A stretch of DNA of 64,000 nucleotides, taken from Carya illinoinensis (taxonomy: Eukaryota; Streptophyta; Magnoliopsida; Fagales; Juglandaceae). The notes beneath the pieces were generated by a model. That model was given only the letters and a program-made list of their open reading frames with translations, did no database searches and was not told the origin of the DNA. The translations under genes were made by a program, and so were the position numbers. Location: contig NC_056752.1 in assembly GCF_018687715.1 (NCBI RefSeq), positions 2,852,001 through 2,916,000 of the forward strand, given 5' to 3'. How positions within the stretch are numbered: position 1 is the stretch's first letter; every line of letters begins with the position of its first letter. Positions 23,046 to 34,794 of this stretch are shown piece by piece.

Positions 23046-25134
23046 TGTGACACCTCCAAATCCCTACGCCCGGATACGGGAAAATCGAGACGTCCAGATG
23101 ATGATAACCCGGGTCACCACCCTAACGACGAGTGCCAAGTGTATGTAAAAGCAACAAATGTGCAAAGGAAACACAGCGGATAACGAAAGTCATATAACTA
23201 AGTACCAGAATTTTCTTAACGTCATACAAGCTGTTTAAAACATACATAAATAAATATTACATAACACAAATATAGTTTTAAATACAGCTACAAAACATTA
23301 CTTCAACTCAAAACTCCGGTGGAGCCGTATCCTCGGGCTCAGCCTCCTCCTCCACCTCGAATTCTGCACCAAAATCTACGGAACAAAAAATGGTACTGCA
23401 GGTAAGTAAAACCCAAACACTACCAGATAAAAAGACATAGAACTCAAACAAAATGCATGAAGCATGCCCGATGCACAAATCTCATAAAACATGATTTTTC
23501 CACACATGCCAAAAATCTCATTTGGCCCGAAAACACATATTTCCAAAAACCATGCCAAAAGTCACATTTGGCCTTGATAACCGTCTCAAACCAAAAACCA
23601 TTTTTATCCGTATGCACCATGACCTCCCCTATGGGTCATCCGCACACCCTGGCTCTAGTGCCACACCGCAGAGTACCACTACGCATGTGACACCTAACGA
23701 GCGATGCCCAGTTCCACGCCCCGCGTGTTCGTAGCCAAGCATCCTCTAACCCTCACCAGCGAAGGGCCACGGAGTCGGTGCGTAGGGCGATGCCCGGTTC
23801 CGCGCCCGGCGCGTTCGTAGCCAAGCAAACCCTAGCCCCCGCTCCCGTCGTCGCCCTGCGACAACCCAGGGGACATCACTCAGTTTATTCCGCTCCTGAG
23901 TGACCAGAGGAGCTCCACCGAGATAATACCCGATCTCGGCTTGGGGTCGTGATACACACGCACCCGTAAGTCCACTTACGCCAATACACAGGCTTTTTAC
24001 ACTTGAACAAAAACACACGTGCATGCACCATGTAATGCCATATCAATGCACAAAAATAAACCATCATCATAAATCAAATAAACAACCAACTCTGTCCTCC
24101 ATCCATCCGACCCCCGAACTCCTCGGACTCAGTCCGGAATCAACCAACCAGCAGATAAAATTATTGAATGAGCAATATATTTTTAAATCTGAAAATAGGG
24201 TTTGGAAAATACTTATGGTGCTATACGGTAATTTTAGAAAACACTCGGCGTTGCAAACGGCGGAGAAAAAGCAACGTTACAGTGAAAATTCACTGTGGCC
24301 GTGGGTTGTGAAATACCCACTTTTGAACGGGGACAAATCAGGGCTTGGGATTGATAGGGAATGGTCTAGGGATGATTGTGAAGCTATTGGAAGTGGTGGG
24401 TGGCCGTGGGTGGCGGCGAAAACGCCGGAGAGAGGCCGGATTTCCCAAAAAGGAAAGCTAGCTCGTGGGAGCTGTTCCGATGGTCGTTGGAGGCCGAAAA
24501 TAGGTGGGTTAGGACAGCAAGGGACCGGTGATGAAGTGGTGAAGAAATGGTGACCGGAGGTGGAGCGACAGCGGCGGATCGAAGCAAAACCCGTGCGGGC
24601 TTTAAAGGGGTTTTCTGGCCAAACGGTCGGCCGGATGGGGCTGGAAATCGGTGGTGAGGTGCGCCGGAGGGAGGGGAGTCGACCGGTGGCGGTGGTGTGC
24701 GGCACGGCGGCCGGACGGCTGTGGGTCGGGGGGTTGGGCTGTCGCACGGCGTGGGTGAGGAGAGAGAGAGGGTCGACGGACGCGGGGAGAAGGAAAGAAA
24801 AGGAAGAAGAAAAGAAAAAAAAAGAAAAAGAAAGAAAGAAAAAAGAAAAAAAGAAAAAAAGAAAAAAAGAAAAGAGAAAAAGGAAAAAGAAAAAGGAAAA
24901 AGGGAAAGGAGGTGTAGGGAAAGAAGATGAGGTCTAGTCCTCATTCCGGAAAAACAACACTAAACCGCCACAATGAGATTAAAAACCGTAAACAACTAAA
25001 AGAAATGAAACACAACATCAAATAAATTAAAAACCAATTTTAAAACGCAATAAATTAAAATAAATAAACTAATATATTAATTAAAATAAAAACAACCATT
25101 TCAGCAAAAATACAAGCGAAAGCGGGTCATCACA
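23046..25134 (-). repeat. 3' LTR of the Tekay/Del-type element
   Basis: Starts TGTGACACCTCC and ends GGGTCATCACA, giving TGTGA/TCACA ends. About 2089 bp. It includes a GC-rich half (24280-24780) and a long purine tract. Antisense and sense frames here (24023-24553 plus, 24277-24747 and 24384-24944 minus) are low-complexity by-products and are not called genes. Confidence 0.92.
24778..24912. repeat. Purine-rich (GAAA/GGAAAA) low-complexity tract in the 3' LTR
   Basis: Almost pure A/G over about 130 bases. The corresponding tract in the other LTR (31978-32096) is shorter, accounting for part of the LTR length difference. Confidence 0.9.
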
Positions 25135-25147
25135 TCCTCCCCCCTTA
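25135..25147 (-). other. Polypurine tract of the Tekay/Del-type element
   Basis: The plus strand reads TCCTCCCCCCTTA, so the minus strand has AAGGGGGGAGGA directly before the TGTGATGACC start of the 3' LTR. This is the classic position and form. Confidence 0.9.
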
Positions 25148-25253
25148 AAAACAAATTTCGTCCTCGAAATTTGCAAGATCAACCACCAACTTAAAGCAAG
25201 CCACATAAAAGCACATAAACCAACTGTGACCAAGATTAAGATACATACCTTCA

Positions 25254-28200
25254 TCATTCAAACAAGTATGGGTACTGCTCCCTCATGTCCGCTACTCGCT
25301 CCCAAGAGAAGTCTTGAGCTAACGGATCTCCCTAAGCCACCTTAACCAAAGGTATCGTCTTGGACCTCAACTGTTGATCCTTCCAATCCATGATCTGCGA
25401 CGGAACAACTTCATAAGTGAGATACGGTTGCAACTGAATACCCGCTGGGTCGACGAAGCGTGGCTTTTGCTGTCCAAACCTCTTCTTCAGGGATGATACA
25501 TGGAAGACATCATGAATATCCCCAAAATATCCTGGCAAAGCAACTCTATAGGCGACGGACTCTACCTTCTCCAGAATCTGAAAAGGGCCGACATACCTCG
25601 AATCCAACTTCCTCTTCTTACCAAAACGCTTAACACCTCTCATGGGAGAGACTTTGAGATAAACCCAATCACCAACTTCAAAAGACAACTCTCTCCTCCT
25701 GGTATCAGCGTAGCTTTTCTGGCGACTCTGAGCTGCTGCCATTTTATCTCTGATGATCCGGACTTGACTTTGCATTTCTTGAATTATTTCGGGTCCAATT
25801 ATCCTACTCTCCCCGACTTCATCCCAATACAAGGGCGACCTGCACTTTCTCCCATAAAGAGCTTCATAGGGAGCCATCTTAATGGTCGCATGGAAGCTGT
25901 TATTATATGCAAACTCGATGAGCGGCAGATGGTTTTCCCAACTTCCTTGAAAATCCATGACACATGCTCGCAACATGTCTTCAAGGGTCTGAATTGTGCG
26001 CTCTGACTGGCCGTCTATCTGCGGGTGATATGCAGTACTGAACTTCGACTTAGTACCCAAAGCTGCCTGCAAACTCTTCTAGAACTGCGACGTAAACCTC
26101 GGGTCTCGATCCGACACTATACTCTTTAGTATGTCGTGTAGCCGCACTATCTTCTTGACATACAAGTGGGTCAACTTACCCAAAGAGTCGGTGTTATTAA
26201 CAGGCAGAAAATGAGCACTTTTCGTTAACCGGTCAACAATCACCCAAACAGAATTTTTCCCACTAGGCGTTCTCGGCAAACCCACTACAAAGTCCATCGT
26301 GATGTCATCCCATTTCCACTCAGGAATAGGGAGGGGTTGGAGCATACCTGCAGGTCTTTGATGCTCGGCCTTCACTTGACGGCATGTGTGGCATTTCTCA
26401 ACATACAAGGCAATATCCTTCTTCATTCCATCCCACCAGTAATTTTTCTTCAAGTCCCGATACATCTTTGTACTGCCGGGATGAACTGAATATGGGGCCG
26501 CATGAGCTTCTGCCATGATTCGTTCTTTAAATTCTGAGTCTTTAGGGACCACTCTGCGATCTCGGAACCGAAGTATCCCATCGTTATCCATGCTATAATG
26601 CAACGGCCCTCGAGATTTTCTGACTCTTTTCCTGATGTTCAGCAGCTTCGGATCCTTCCTTTGGAGAGTCTTCAATTCTTCAAAATCAGTTACCCGAATA
26701 TCAAGAACTGAAGATAAAATCTCTCCTTGCTGCGAACTCTCTATAAGGAGCCTTCTCATCCCACAAAGCAACGAATCCAATTCTGATGGCTCGGCTTCAT
26801 CCTCCAAGTGTGACTTCCGGCTCAAAGCATCAGCAACTATATTAGCCTTACCCGGATGGTACTTGTTCTCACACTGATAGTCACTGATTAGCTCTAGCCA
26901 TCGCCTCTGCCTCATATTCAGATTTTTCTGGAAAAACAAATGCTTCAAGCTCTTGTGATCAGTAAATACCTCACAAGCTTCCCCATACAAGAAGTGCCGC
27001 CAGATCTTGAGAGCAAAAACAATCGCAGCCAATTCTAGATCGTGCATCGGATAATTCTTCTCATGGTCCTTTAGCTGACGAGATGCATAGGCAACAACCC
27101 GTCCTTCCTGCATAAGGACACAACCCAAACCAAACTTAGACGCATCACTGAAGACTACGAATGGCTTATGCGGTTCTGGAAGCGCTAACACTGGTGCCGT
27201 CGTCAACCTGTTCTTTAATTCTTGGAAGCTTCTCTCACATCTCTCTGACCAAGCAAATTCTGTATTCTTCCGAGTCAAAGCTGTGAGAGGTCCGGATAGG
27301 CGAGCAAAACCCTCTACAAATCTTCGGTAGTATCCAGCCAGCCCCAAGAAACTCTGGATCTCACGCACTGTAGTCGGGCGATGCCATGACAAAATGGCTT
27401 CTACCTTACTAGGATCAATAGCCACTCCGTCTCGGGAAATTACATGCCCAAGAAATTTAACTTCTTCCAACCAGAATTCACACTTGCTGAGCTTGGCGTA
27501 CAATTGGTGTTCTCTCAATTTCTCAAATACCAGACGAAGATGATACACATGCTCTTCAACATCTCGGGAATAAATCAGAATATCATCGATGAATACTACC
27601 ACAAATGAATCCAGATAAGGTCGAAATACTAGATTCATTAAATCCATGAAAGCAGCAGGGGCATTAGCTAACCCAAACGGCATCACTTTAAATTCATAAT
27701 GCCCATACCTCGACCTGAAGGCAGTTTTAGGCACATCCTTGTCTCTGATCCTCAGCTGGTAGTATCCCGACCTCAGATCAATTTTAGAGAACACGGCTGC
27801 TCCTTGAAGCTGATCAAATAAATCATCTATCCGCGGGAGAGGATATTTATTTTTGATGGTCACCTTATTCAATTCCCGATAATCTATGCACATACGGAGG
27901 GTTCCATCTTTCTTTTTAACAAACAAAACTGGTGCACCCCACGGTGAAGTACTAGGCTGAATAAATCCCTTCTCTACCAGCTCTTGCAACTGAGTCTTCA
28001 ACTCTTTTAATTCAGCTGGTGCCATGCGATAAGGAGCTTTATGCACAGGAGCCGCTTCAGGTTCCAAGTCTATAACAAACTCCATTTCCCGAACAGGGGG
28101 TAGTCCGGGCAAGTCGTCCACAAAGACATCGGGGAATTCTTCCACAACTGGAATTTCTGCCAAAGACTTCTCCTCGGATGTCGTGGACACCATCTGAACC

Positions 28201-28625
28201 AAGAATGCATTCACTCCCCATGCAATCTCCCTTCTTGCTTGAATCGCTGATATAATTATCGGCTTTTCTTTTAATTTACTTCCCGCAAATTCCAGACAAT
28301 TACCATCTGGAAGTCGAAAGCTAATTATCCGACTTCTGCAATTAATACTCGCAGAATAACGGTATAGCCAATCCATTCCGAGGATGATATCAAAACCCAA
28401 CAGCTTGAATACCACCAAATCAGCATCCAAGAACCTTCCCTCAAAATTTAACGGGCATCCCAAAGCAACCTTGGAACACCACACCATTTCACCATCGGGT
28501 AGAGCCACTACCATAGACTTCGGCAACGGTTCCGTAACCAAATTACACACCCGCACAAACGTGGAAGATACAAATGACTGTGACGCACGGGAATCAAACA
28601 AAGTGCAAGCATAAAACTCATACAA
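25254..28625 (-). pseudogene. Chromovirus pol (PR, RT, RNase H, integrase, chromodomain) with two stops
   Basis: One minus frame from about 28625 to the stop at 25254-25256. The protease site reads LFDSRAS, where the family has a glycine after Asp-Ser/Thr, so the active site is probably dead. The reverse transcriptase is well preserved ([22 protein letters not shown]), as are RNase H ([16 protein letters not shown]), the integrase zinc finger (HPGSTK through CHTCRQVK) and the DDE core (DFVVGLP, YHPQIDGQSERTIQ). The C-terminal 70 residues (YEVVPSQIMDWKDQQLRSK, then SWERVADM and YPYLFE) form a chromodomain-like tail that in relatives directs integration to heterochromatin. Internal stops lie at 26079 and 25332, both explainable by one G-to-A change. 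A spacer of about 95 bases separates it from gag and shifts the frame. Confidence 0.92.
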
Positions 28626-28720
28626 ATGAATTCTTCCCGAACCAACACATCAACCCATGAAATCCAAAAAACAAAGAAGAAACCAAATACACCAAAAATT
28701 AAATCCAACTTAAAATTAAA
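28626..28720 (-). other. Gag-pol junction spacer, possible intron or decayed segment
   Basis: T-rich on the coding strand, beginning GGTATGG and lacking coding character. It separates the gag end (AHDAGVITG) from the protease start. It looks intron-like, but no donor/acceptor pair that I tried restores frame, so an insertion or frameshift is equally possible. Confidence 0.4.
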
Positions 28721-29979
28721 TTAATCCATACCTGTAATTACTCCTGCATCATGGGCCGCTAGCGCCTCATCATCTACCTCTCCGGGTGTGACAGCATAAA
28801 CCCGGGCTTGCACTGCTTGTCTCGGGTTGGTTCTTCCACCGTGTCTACCTCCACGGCTTCCTTGAACTCTAACGAGACAATCACGAGCAATATGTCCCAC
28901 TTGGACGCACCGGTAACACTGGGGTCCACTACTCATCCGACACTCGCCCTCATGAGCTCTATTACATGCTCCACAAATAGGTACCCGTCCTCCCATATGA
29001 ACACCTGAGGACGTTTGAGGTCGAGTTCCGGTCCGCTGAACAAATTTCTGGGGCGAACCTGAGCTGCTTCCTTCACCAGAAAAACTCCGCCTCTTATGCC
29101 CTGGAGGGGAGCCCACACTCAGATTATTTTCCCGCTCCACAAGGGTAGCCACATCCACTAATTCCTAAAAAGTGGATATACGATGGCTAACCACCATACG
29201 ACGTATGTCATGGCGTAGTCCCTCCTGAAAACGATCAGCTCACATCTCCTCGGTGGCGATAAGGTGAGGAGCAAATCGCCCAACTTCTATGACTCTCTGG
29301 GCGTACTGTTCCACTGTCGCGCCCCCTTGGAACAGATTTGAGAACTCTCTTGCCTTTTGCTTCCTTACCGCTGTGGGGAAGAAGCGGTCATTAAATTCCT
29401 TCTTGAAGCGCTGCCAGGTCACAGCAGCGAAAGACCCCAATTCTGATTTCAGCATCACCCTCTTGGTATCCCACCAATCAGACGCCGTGCCTTGCAAGAG
29501 ATAGCCGGTGTAGAGTACCTGTTGCGCCTCGGTGCAACCACACACCTCAAATGTTCTTTCCAGATCTTTGATCCATTTTCCAGCTTGAAGTGGATCTTCT
29601 TCTCCAGTGAAGTATAGGGTTCTATGCGCCAGGAAGCGCTTATAGGTGCATCCGGCTTGCACCATGCTTGTGGACCCTCCCGGGTACATCCAAGGCCCTT
29701 CCTGATGTGGCCAAGGACCTCCCGGTTGTGGCCAAAACCCTCCTTGTTGTGGACAAGGCCCTCCTTGTTGTGGCCAGGGACCTCCTTGTGGTGGCCAAGG
29801 TCCTCCTTGTGGCCAAGGCCCTGCCTGTTGTGGCCTAATATTCTGCTGCATAAACTCCGTCATCTGTCGTATTGCTTCGACTATGGAGTCATCCCTTGAG
29901 GTATTGTCCCGTGGCTCCTGAGTAGATTTCCTTGGTCTCCCTATTTTTTTTTCCTGTCACCACAACCTTTGACCCCCAT
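28721..29979 (-). pseudogene. Chromovirus gag with zinc knuckle, two stops and a homopolymer slip
   Basis: Coding similarity runs in one minus frame from before 29863 to 28721. An N-terminal part (GRPRKSTQEP) is followed by a striking run of about nine short Gly-Pro-Trp-Pro-Gln repeats (29690-29830), the gag core (LYTGYLLQGTASDWWD, FNDRFFP), and a CCHC zinc knuckle (CYRCVQVGHIARDC, near 28880). Stops are at 29240 (TGA) and about 29159 (TAG). The likely ATG at 29979 is separated from the rest by a one-base slip in a nine-A run at 29944-29952. The GPWPQ repeat may be an RNA-binding or flexible region; that is inference. Confidence 0.82.
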
Positions 29980-30229
29980 TCAGAAAACAAAAACAAATAA
30001 AACCAACAATAAACAAAAGCACAACCACAGACCAACACCATATCACAAAAAACAAAAGAAACCAACTTGCAAAAACATAACCAAAAAAATAAAAACAAAC
30101 AAACAAGCTCAAACAAATAAAACAAATAAAACAAATCAAATAACTTTACTTAACATAATTTTCAAAACACAACTTTAAAAGCATTCTGGTACTGCCTACG
30201 GGACATGTGGTTTTACCCAGAGCCAAACC

Positions 30230-30241
30230 GCTCTGATACCA
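30230..30241 (-). other. Primer binding site (initiator Met tRNA) of the Tekay/Del-type element
   Basis: Plus text GCTCTGATACCA is the complement of TGGTATCAGAGC, the standard plant initiator-Met primer site, two bases from the LTR start at 30244. Confidence 0.95.
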
Positions 30242-30243
30242 CC

Positions 30244-32300
30244 TGTGACGCCCCCAAATCCCCACGCCAGGACACAGGGAAATCGAGACGTCCGGATGAT
30301 GACAACCCGGGTCACCACCCTAACGACGAGTGCCAAGTGTGTGTAAAAGCAACAAATGTGCAAAGGAAATGCAGCGGATAATGAAAGTCATATAACTAAG
30401 TACCAGAATTTTCTTAACGTCATACAAGCTGTTTAAAACATACATAAATAAATATTACATAACACAAATATAGTTTTAAATACAGCTACAAAACATTACT
30501 TCAACTCAAAACTCCGGTGGAGCCGCATCCTCGGGCTCAACCTCCTCCTCCACCTCGAATTCTGCACCAAAATCTCCGGAACTAAAAATGGTACCGCAGG
30601 TAAGTAAAATCCAAACACTACCGGATAAAAAGACATAGAACTCAAACAAAATGCATGAAGCATGCCCGATGCACATATCCCATAAAACATGATTTTTCCA
30701 CACACGCCAAAAATCTCATTTGGCCCGAAAACACATATTTCCAAAAACCACGCCAAAAGTCACATTTGGCCTCGATAACCGTCTCAAACCAAAAACCATT
30801 TTTATCCGTATGCACCATGACCTCCCCTAGGGGTCATCCGCACACCCTGGCTCCAGTGCCACACCGCAGAGTACCACTACGCATGTGACACCTAACGAGC
30901 AATGCCCAGTTCCACGCCCCGCATGTCTATAGCCAAGCATCCTCTAGCCCTCACCAGCGAAGGGCCACAGAGTCGGTGCGTAGGGCGATGCCCGGTTCCG
31001 CGCCCGGCGCGTTTGTAGCCAAGCAACCCCTAGCCCCGGCTCCCGTCGTCGCCCTGCGACAACCCAGGGGACATCACTCAGTTTATTCTGCTCCTGAGTG
31101 ACCAAAGGAGCTCCACCGAGATAATACCCCATCCCGGCTTGGGGTCGTGATACACACGCACCCGTAAGTCCACTTACGCCAATACACAGGCTTTTTACAC
31201 TTGAACAAAAACACACGTGCATGCACCATGTAATGTCATATCAATGCACAAAAATAAACCATCATCATAAATCAAATAAACAAGCAACTCCGTCCTCCAT
31301 CCATCCGACCCCCGAACTCCTCGGACTCAGTCCGGAATCAACCAACCAGCAGATAAAATTATTGAATGAGCAATATATTTTTAAATCTGAAAATAGGGTT
31401 TGGAAAATACTTACGGCGCTATATGGTAATTTTAGAAAACACTCAGCGTTGCAAACGGCGGAGAAAAAGCAACGTTACAGTGAAAATTCACTGTGGCCGT
31501 GGGTTGTGAAATACCCACTTTTGAACGGGGACAAACCAGGGCTTGGGATTGATAGAGAATGGTCTAGAGATGATTGTGAAGCTATTGGAAGTGGTGGGTG
31601 GCCGTGGGTGGCGGCGAAAACGCCGGAGAGAGGCCGGATTTCCCAAAAAGGAAAGCTAGCTCGTGGGAGCTGTTCCGGTGGTCGTTGGAGGCCGAAAATA
31701 GGTGGGTTAGGACAGCAAGGGACCGGTGATGAAGTGGTGAAGAAATGGTGGCCGGAGGTGGAGCGACGGCGGCGGATCGGATCAAAACCCTTGCGAGCTT
31801 TAAAGGGGTTTTCCGGCCAAACGGCCGGCCGAATGGGGCTGGAAATCGGTGGTGAGGTGCGCTGGAGGGAGGGGAGTCGACCGGTGGCGGCGGTGTGCCG
31901 CACGGCGGCCAGACGGCGGTGGGTCGGGGGGTTGGGCTGTCGCACGGCGTGGGTGAGGAGAGAGAGAGAGGGTCGACGGACGCGGGGAGAAGGAAAGAAA
32001 AGGAAGAAGAAAAGAAAAAAAAAAAGAAAAAGAAAGAAAGAAAAAAGAAAAAAAGAAAAGAGAAAAAGGAAAAAGAAAAAGGAAAAAGGGAAAGGAGGTG
32101 TAGGGAAAGAAGATGAGGTCTAGTCCTCATTCCGGAAAAATAACACTAAACCGCCGCAACGAGATTAAAAACCGTAAACAACTAAAAGAAATGAAACACA
32201 ACATCCAATAAATTAAAAACCAATTTTAAAACGCAATAAATTAAAATAAATAAACTAATATATTAATTAAAATAAAAACAACCATTTCAACAAAAATACA
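30244..32300 (-). repeat. 5' LTR of the Tekay/Del-type element, outer end shortened
   Basis: Aligns with 23046-25134 from TGTGACGCCCCC to CAAAAATACA, where it stops and the target duplication TATAT follows. The last 20 or so bases of the left LTR (AAGCGAAAGCGGGTCATCACA region) are absent. About 2057 bp. It diverges from the left LTR by a few percent, mainly transitions. Confidence 0.9.
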
Positions 32301-32305
32301 TATAT

Positions 32306-33544
32306 TATGTCACGTCAAAAGTACTGGTAAGGATATTGCACAAGCGTTGAGTAGAATTTTCTTATTACTAGGAAGTCAGCATATCTTCCAGATTAACATT
32401 AATGGTAACGAGAAACTTATCATATTTAGTGATCAGAGAACATTTTTTATTACGTATCATATCAATCTTCGAAGATTGGGCTCTCTGATCTGCTCTTTCT
32501 AATTAGGAAAACAAAGAAAAGAAAAACCTTCGAAGATTGATCATATGGCCGTACTCAAACTCTATCTAGTACATTCACCGAAGATGTTAATTATTCTCCC
32601 CAACTGTAGTAGTATCAGAGTAACGATATGGAGTAGACGTACTACTAAAGAAATGCATGCATGGAGCTAGATTACGATCAGTGACTTGGTAATTTGAGGG
32701 GGCCGGCCGGGAGTACTGGACTTAATTTAGTCCGATATATCTGCACGTACGTAGCGATATATAGACTATATTCACGTTATACGTGTGATTGAGAAAAGGG
32801 TGTTGAAAAAGCCAATCGATGATCCCGGCCAATTGGAAATATTAACATATATGAATTTAAATGATGATCAATTATAATATTATGTGGTCTCACTGAAAAA
32901 GTTCTCTAAGTATTAGTCTCTGGCCGGCCTCCACATGGTTTAATTAATTCTAGCTAGCTAGCTAGTGCGCAGATACTCATGACTATTAAAGTGGCAGCTA
33001 GCAATCATTTAATCCATTATATAATAAGTATGGTGGTACAATTATTTTTATTTCAAACAACGTATATATAATATAAGATTGGATCAGCAGTTCCACGAAT
33101 ATCGAATATCCTTACGTTCATCTTCATTTTTGTAATCATGGACAGATGTGTTTTGTTGATTTTGTTTGACCAAATTAAAAGATCAGCTTCATGCAGGTAC
33201 AGTCGTCCGCATATAATATTATGCATTTGTAAGTGGAGCGTACACAGAATCCCTAGATTTTTGGTGTCTTGCAATTCAGTAGTCAGAAATCACCCGGTCA
33301 GAAATCCCTGCTGGTTACATAAAAAACAAAAAAAGCAACTAACGTATAACGACAGCAAGCGAAACCACCCGGTCAGAAATCCATAGCCAAAGACACCAAT
33401 GGATATCTTTCTATTTCATTATGAAGAAAAGAAACAACAACATGATATAAAATAAAACAGATCGATACATGCATGAGTAGTGGGTCAAGGCACAAGGAAA
33501 TTAATTCTGGAGAATGATCTTGGGGACTCCAATTATGTAGATTC
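32306..33544. other. Intergenic region between the chromovirus and a solo LTR
   Basis: No supported gene. It has a twice-repeated ACCCGGTCAGAAATCC word (near 33293 and 33367) and GCTAGCTAGC repeats near 32951. Reading frames here are short and AT-rich. Confidence 0.5.
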
Positions 33545-33915
33545 TGTTGTACCACTAGCATGTCTAAAATCCCACAAGACGATATTTAAGTGGTTCAACA
33601 AATTGCCTACGTCCACTGGAGCCTATTTTATTGAATTTGTACAAGATTACAAAACTCTACAATTTCTCTCTCACGTCCTCTCTTTCTATCTGTTTTTCCC
33701 CCACACCATTTACATATCAGAACTCTCCTATTTATAGGAGAAGTTCTCCTAAACAAGTTGCTAATCAATCAGCCGTAATTGATGGCTAAGTACCAGCTGC
33801 AATAGCTTTAGCTGAAAATCAACATATATGTGCAAGTTTTAACATTCGGTGCTAGGACGGTGCATGTGCAGCAGCTGTGTAATCTATGCATTCACACTTA
33901 GGGTGGTTTTCAACA
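33545..33915 (-). mobile_element. Probable solo LTR (Ty1/copia type)
   Basis: 371 bp with TGTTG at the start and CAACA at the end, flanked by GATTC (33540-33544) and GATTA (33916-33920), a 4-of-5 target duplication. Internally it carries the GGTTCAACAAATTGCCTACG motif and a TATTTATAGGAGA box typical of plant copia LTRs read from the opposite strand. No PBS, PPT or internal coding sequence follows, so it is best read as the product of LTR-LTR recombination. Confidence 0.7.
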
Positions 33916-34061
33916 GATTACTAATGATCAGATCAGGTCATTTTAAAAGTCCAAAACTTGCAAACCATTCAAATTTGAGAGCATACAGTCCGTATAATAG
34001 TTTATAGAAAACCTAGTGGTTAAGATCATTCTAATATGAGGAATGAAACCCTCTCCAAGAT

Positions 34062-34069
34062 TATAAATA
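34062..34069 (+). promoter_or_regulatory. Candidate TATA box of the second CEP gene
   Basis: TATAAATA about 155 bases before the ATG at 34217. Spacing allows a leader of roughly 120 bases. Inference from sequence only. Confidence 0.5.
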
Positions 34070-34216
34070 CTAAAGCAAACATGAACTTGTGTCATCATCA
34101 GGCTTCTACGTATATACCTCCCTGTCCAACTCCTCCTTCCACTTACTACCTGAGTTTTTTCAGAGCCATCTCATTCTATCATAAAAAAAAAAGGAGTCAG
34201 TTACATTCCTTCACTA

Positions 34217-34794
34217 ATGGAAAAATTCCAAGCCATGTATAAATGTGTCATTCTTCTTGCACTGGTTGCTTTCCATGAAGCTCTGGTAATTCAAGGAAGG
34301 CAAATAAAGTCAACAAAACAAAAGCAGTACAGAAGTCCTAGAGATGATCTACATGTAGGCTCTAGCGGGGAAACTGGAAAACGAGGCAGCGAATCGGCCG
34401 CCATGATCAGCTCCTTTGACAGCGCCGCACCACATGATCAATATGATCCAAAAACAACATACGCAAGTCACATTCCTAGTACTATCGATCAATCTGTGAC
34501 AAAAAAGAAAGAAGCTTCTGTCCCACCCATGAAACCAAATTACAACTTTAGCTTCCACGACTCAGAAGTGGCACATAATAAAGATGATTTCCGACCGAGA
34601 ACACCTGGCAATGCCCTGGGGTTGGCCATTCATTCCAAAACCAGGAAGCGGATGTTGAATCAAAGGCACTAGCTAAGGGCAAGGGTGTTAGGCATTCTCT
34701 TACAAGATTCAAAGATAATTACCAGCCCACAGCACCCGGACACAGCCCTGGCGTTGGTCATGTTTTTCAAAGTAAAAACGAAGAACCAAATTAA
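34217..34794 (+). pseudogene. CEP precursor gene with two CEP motifs, frameshifted in the first
   Basis: The frame from 34217 encodes a signal peptide (MEKFQAMYKCVILLALVAFH), a CEP-type IQGRQIKS patch, a long variable region and the start of a CEP motif (DDFRPRTPGN, residues 123-132). At 34612/34613 one base appears missing: the original frame continues to a stop at 34672, while the shifted frame reads the expected PGVGH end of motif one at once. After a short linker that frame gives a second, complete motif, NYQPTAPGHSPGVGH (34717-34761), and ends at 34794. As written, the product is a 151-residue protein lacking any complete CEP peptide, so the copy is either a recent pseudogene or an assembly error. 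The preserved second motif argues for recent loss. CEP genes with several motifs are common in plants. Confidence 0.85.

Larger units (their letters stand above)
23046..32300 (-). mobile_element. Tekay/Del-type Ty3/gypsy chromovirus with target duplication
   Basis: Minus-strand element with LTRs at 23046-25134 and 30244-32300, a PPT at 25135, an initiator-Met PBS at 30230-30241, gag, and pol ending in an integrase with a chromodomain-like C-terminus. The 5 bp target duplication TATAT lies at 23041-23045 and 32301-32305. Domain order (PR-RT-RNaseH-IN-chromodomain) and the RT text place it with the chromoviruses, closest to Tekay/Del. Coding frames carry a handful of stops, so it is non-functional in cis. 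The outer end of the right LTR is about 20 bp shorter than the left LTR inner end. Confidence 0.92.

Noticed and set aside
24023..24944. Long frames on both strands in the chromovirus 3' LTR, with counterparts at 31221-32130 in the 5' LTR
   Set aside because: They lie in a GC-rich then purine-rich LTR segment, are low in complexity (Lys/Glu or Phe/Ser/Pro runs), and differ in length between LTRs (176 against 300 codons). Persistence in both LTRs is explained by LTR duplication.
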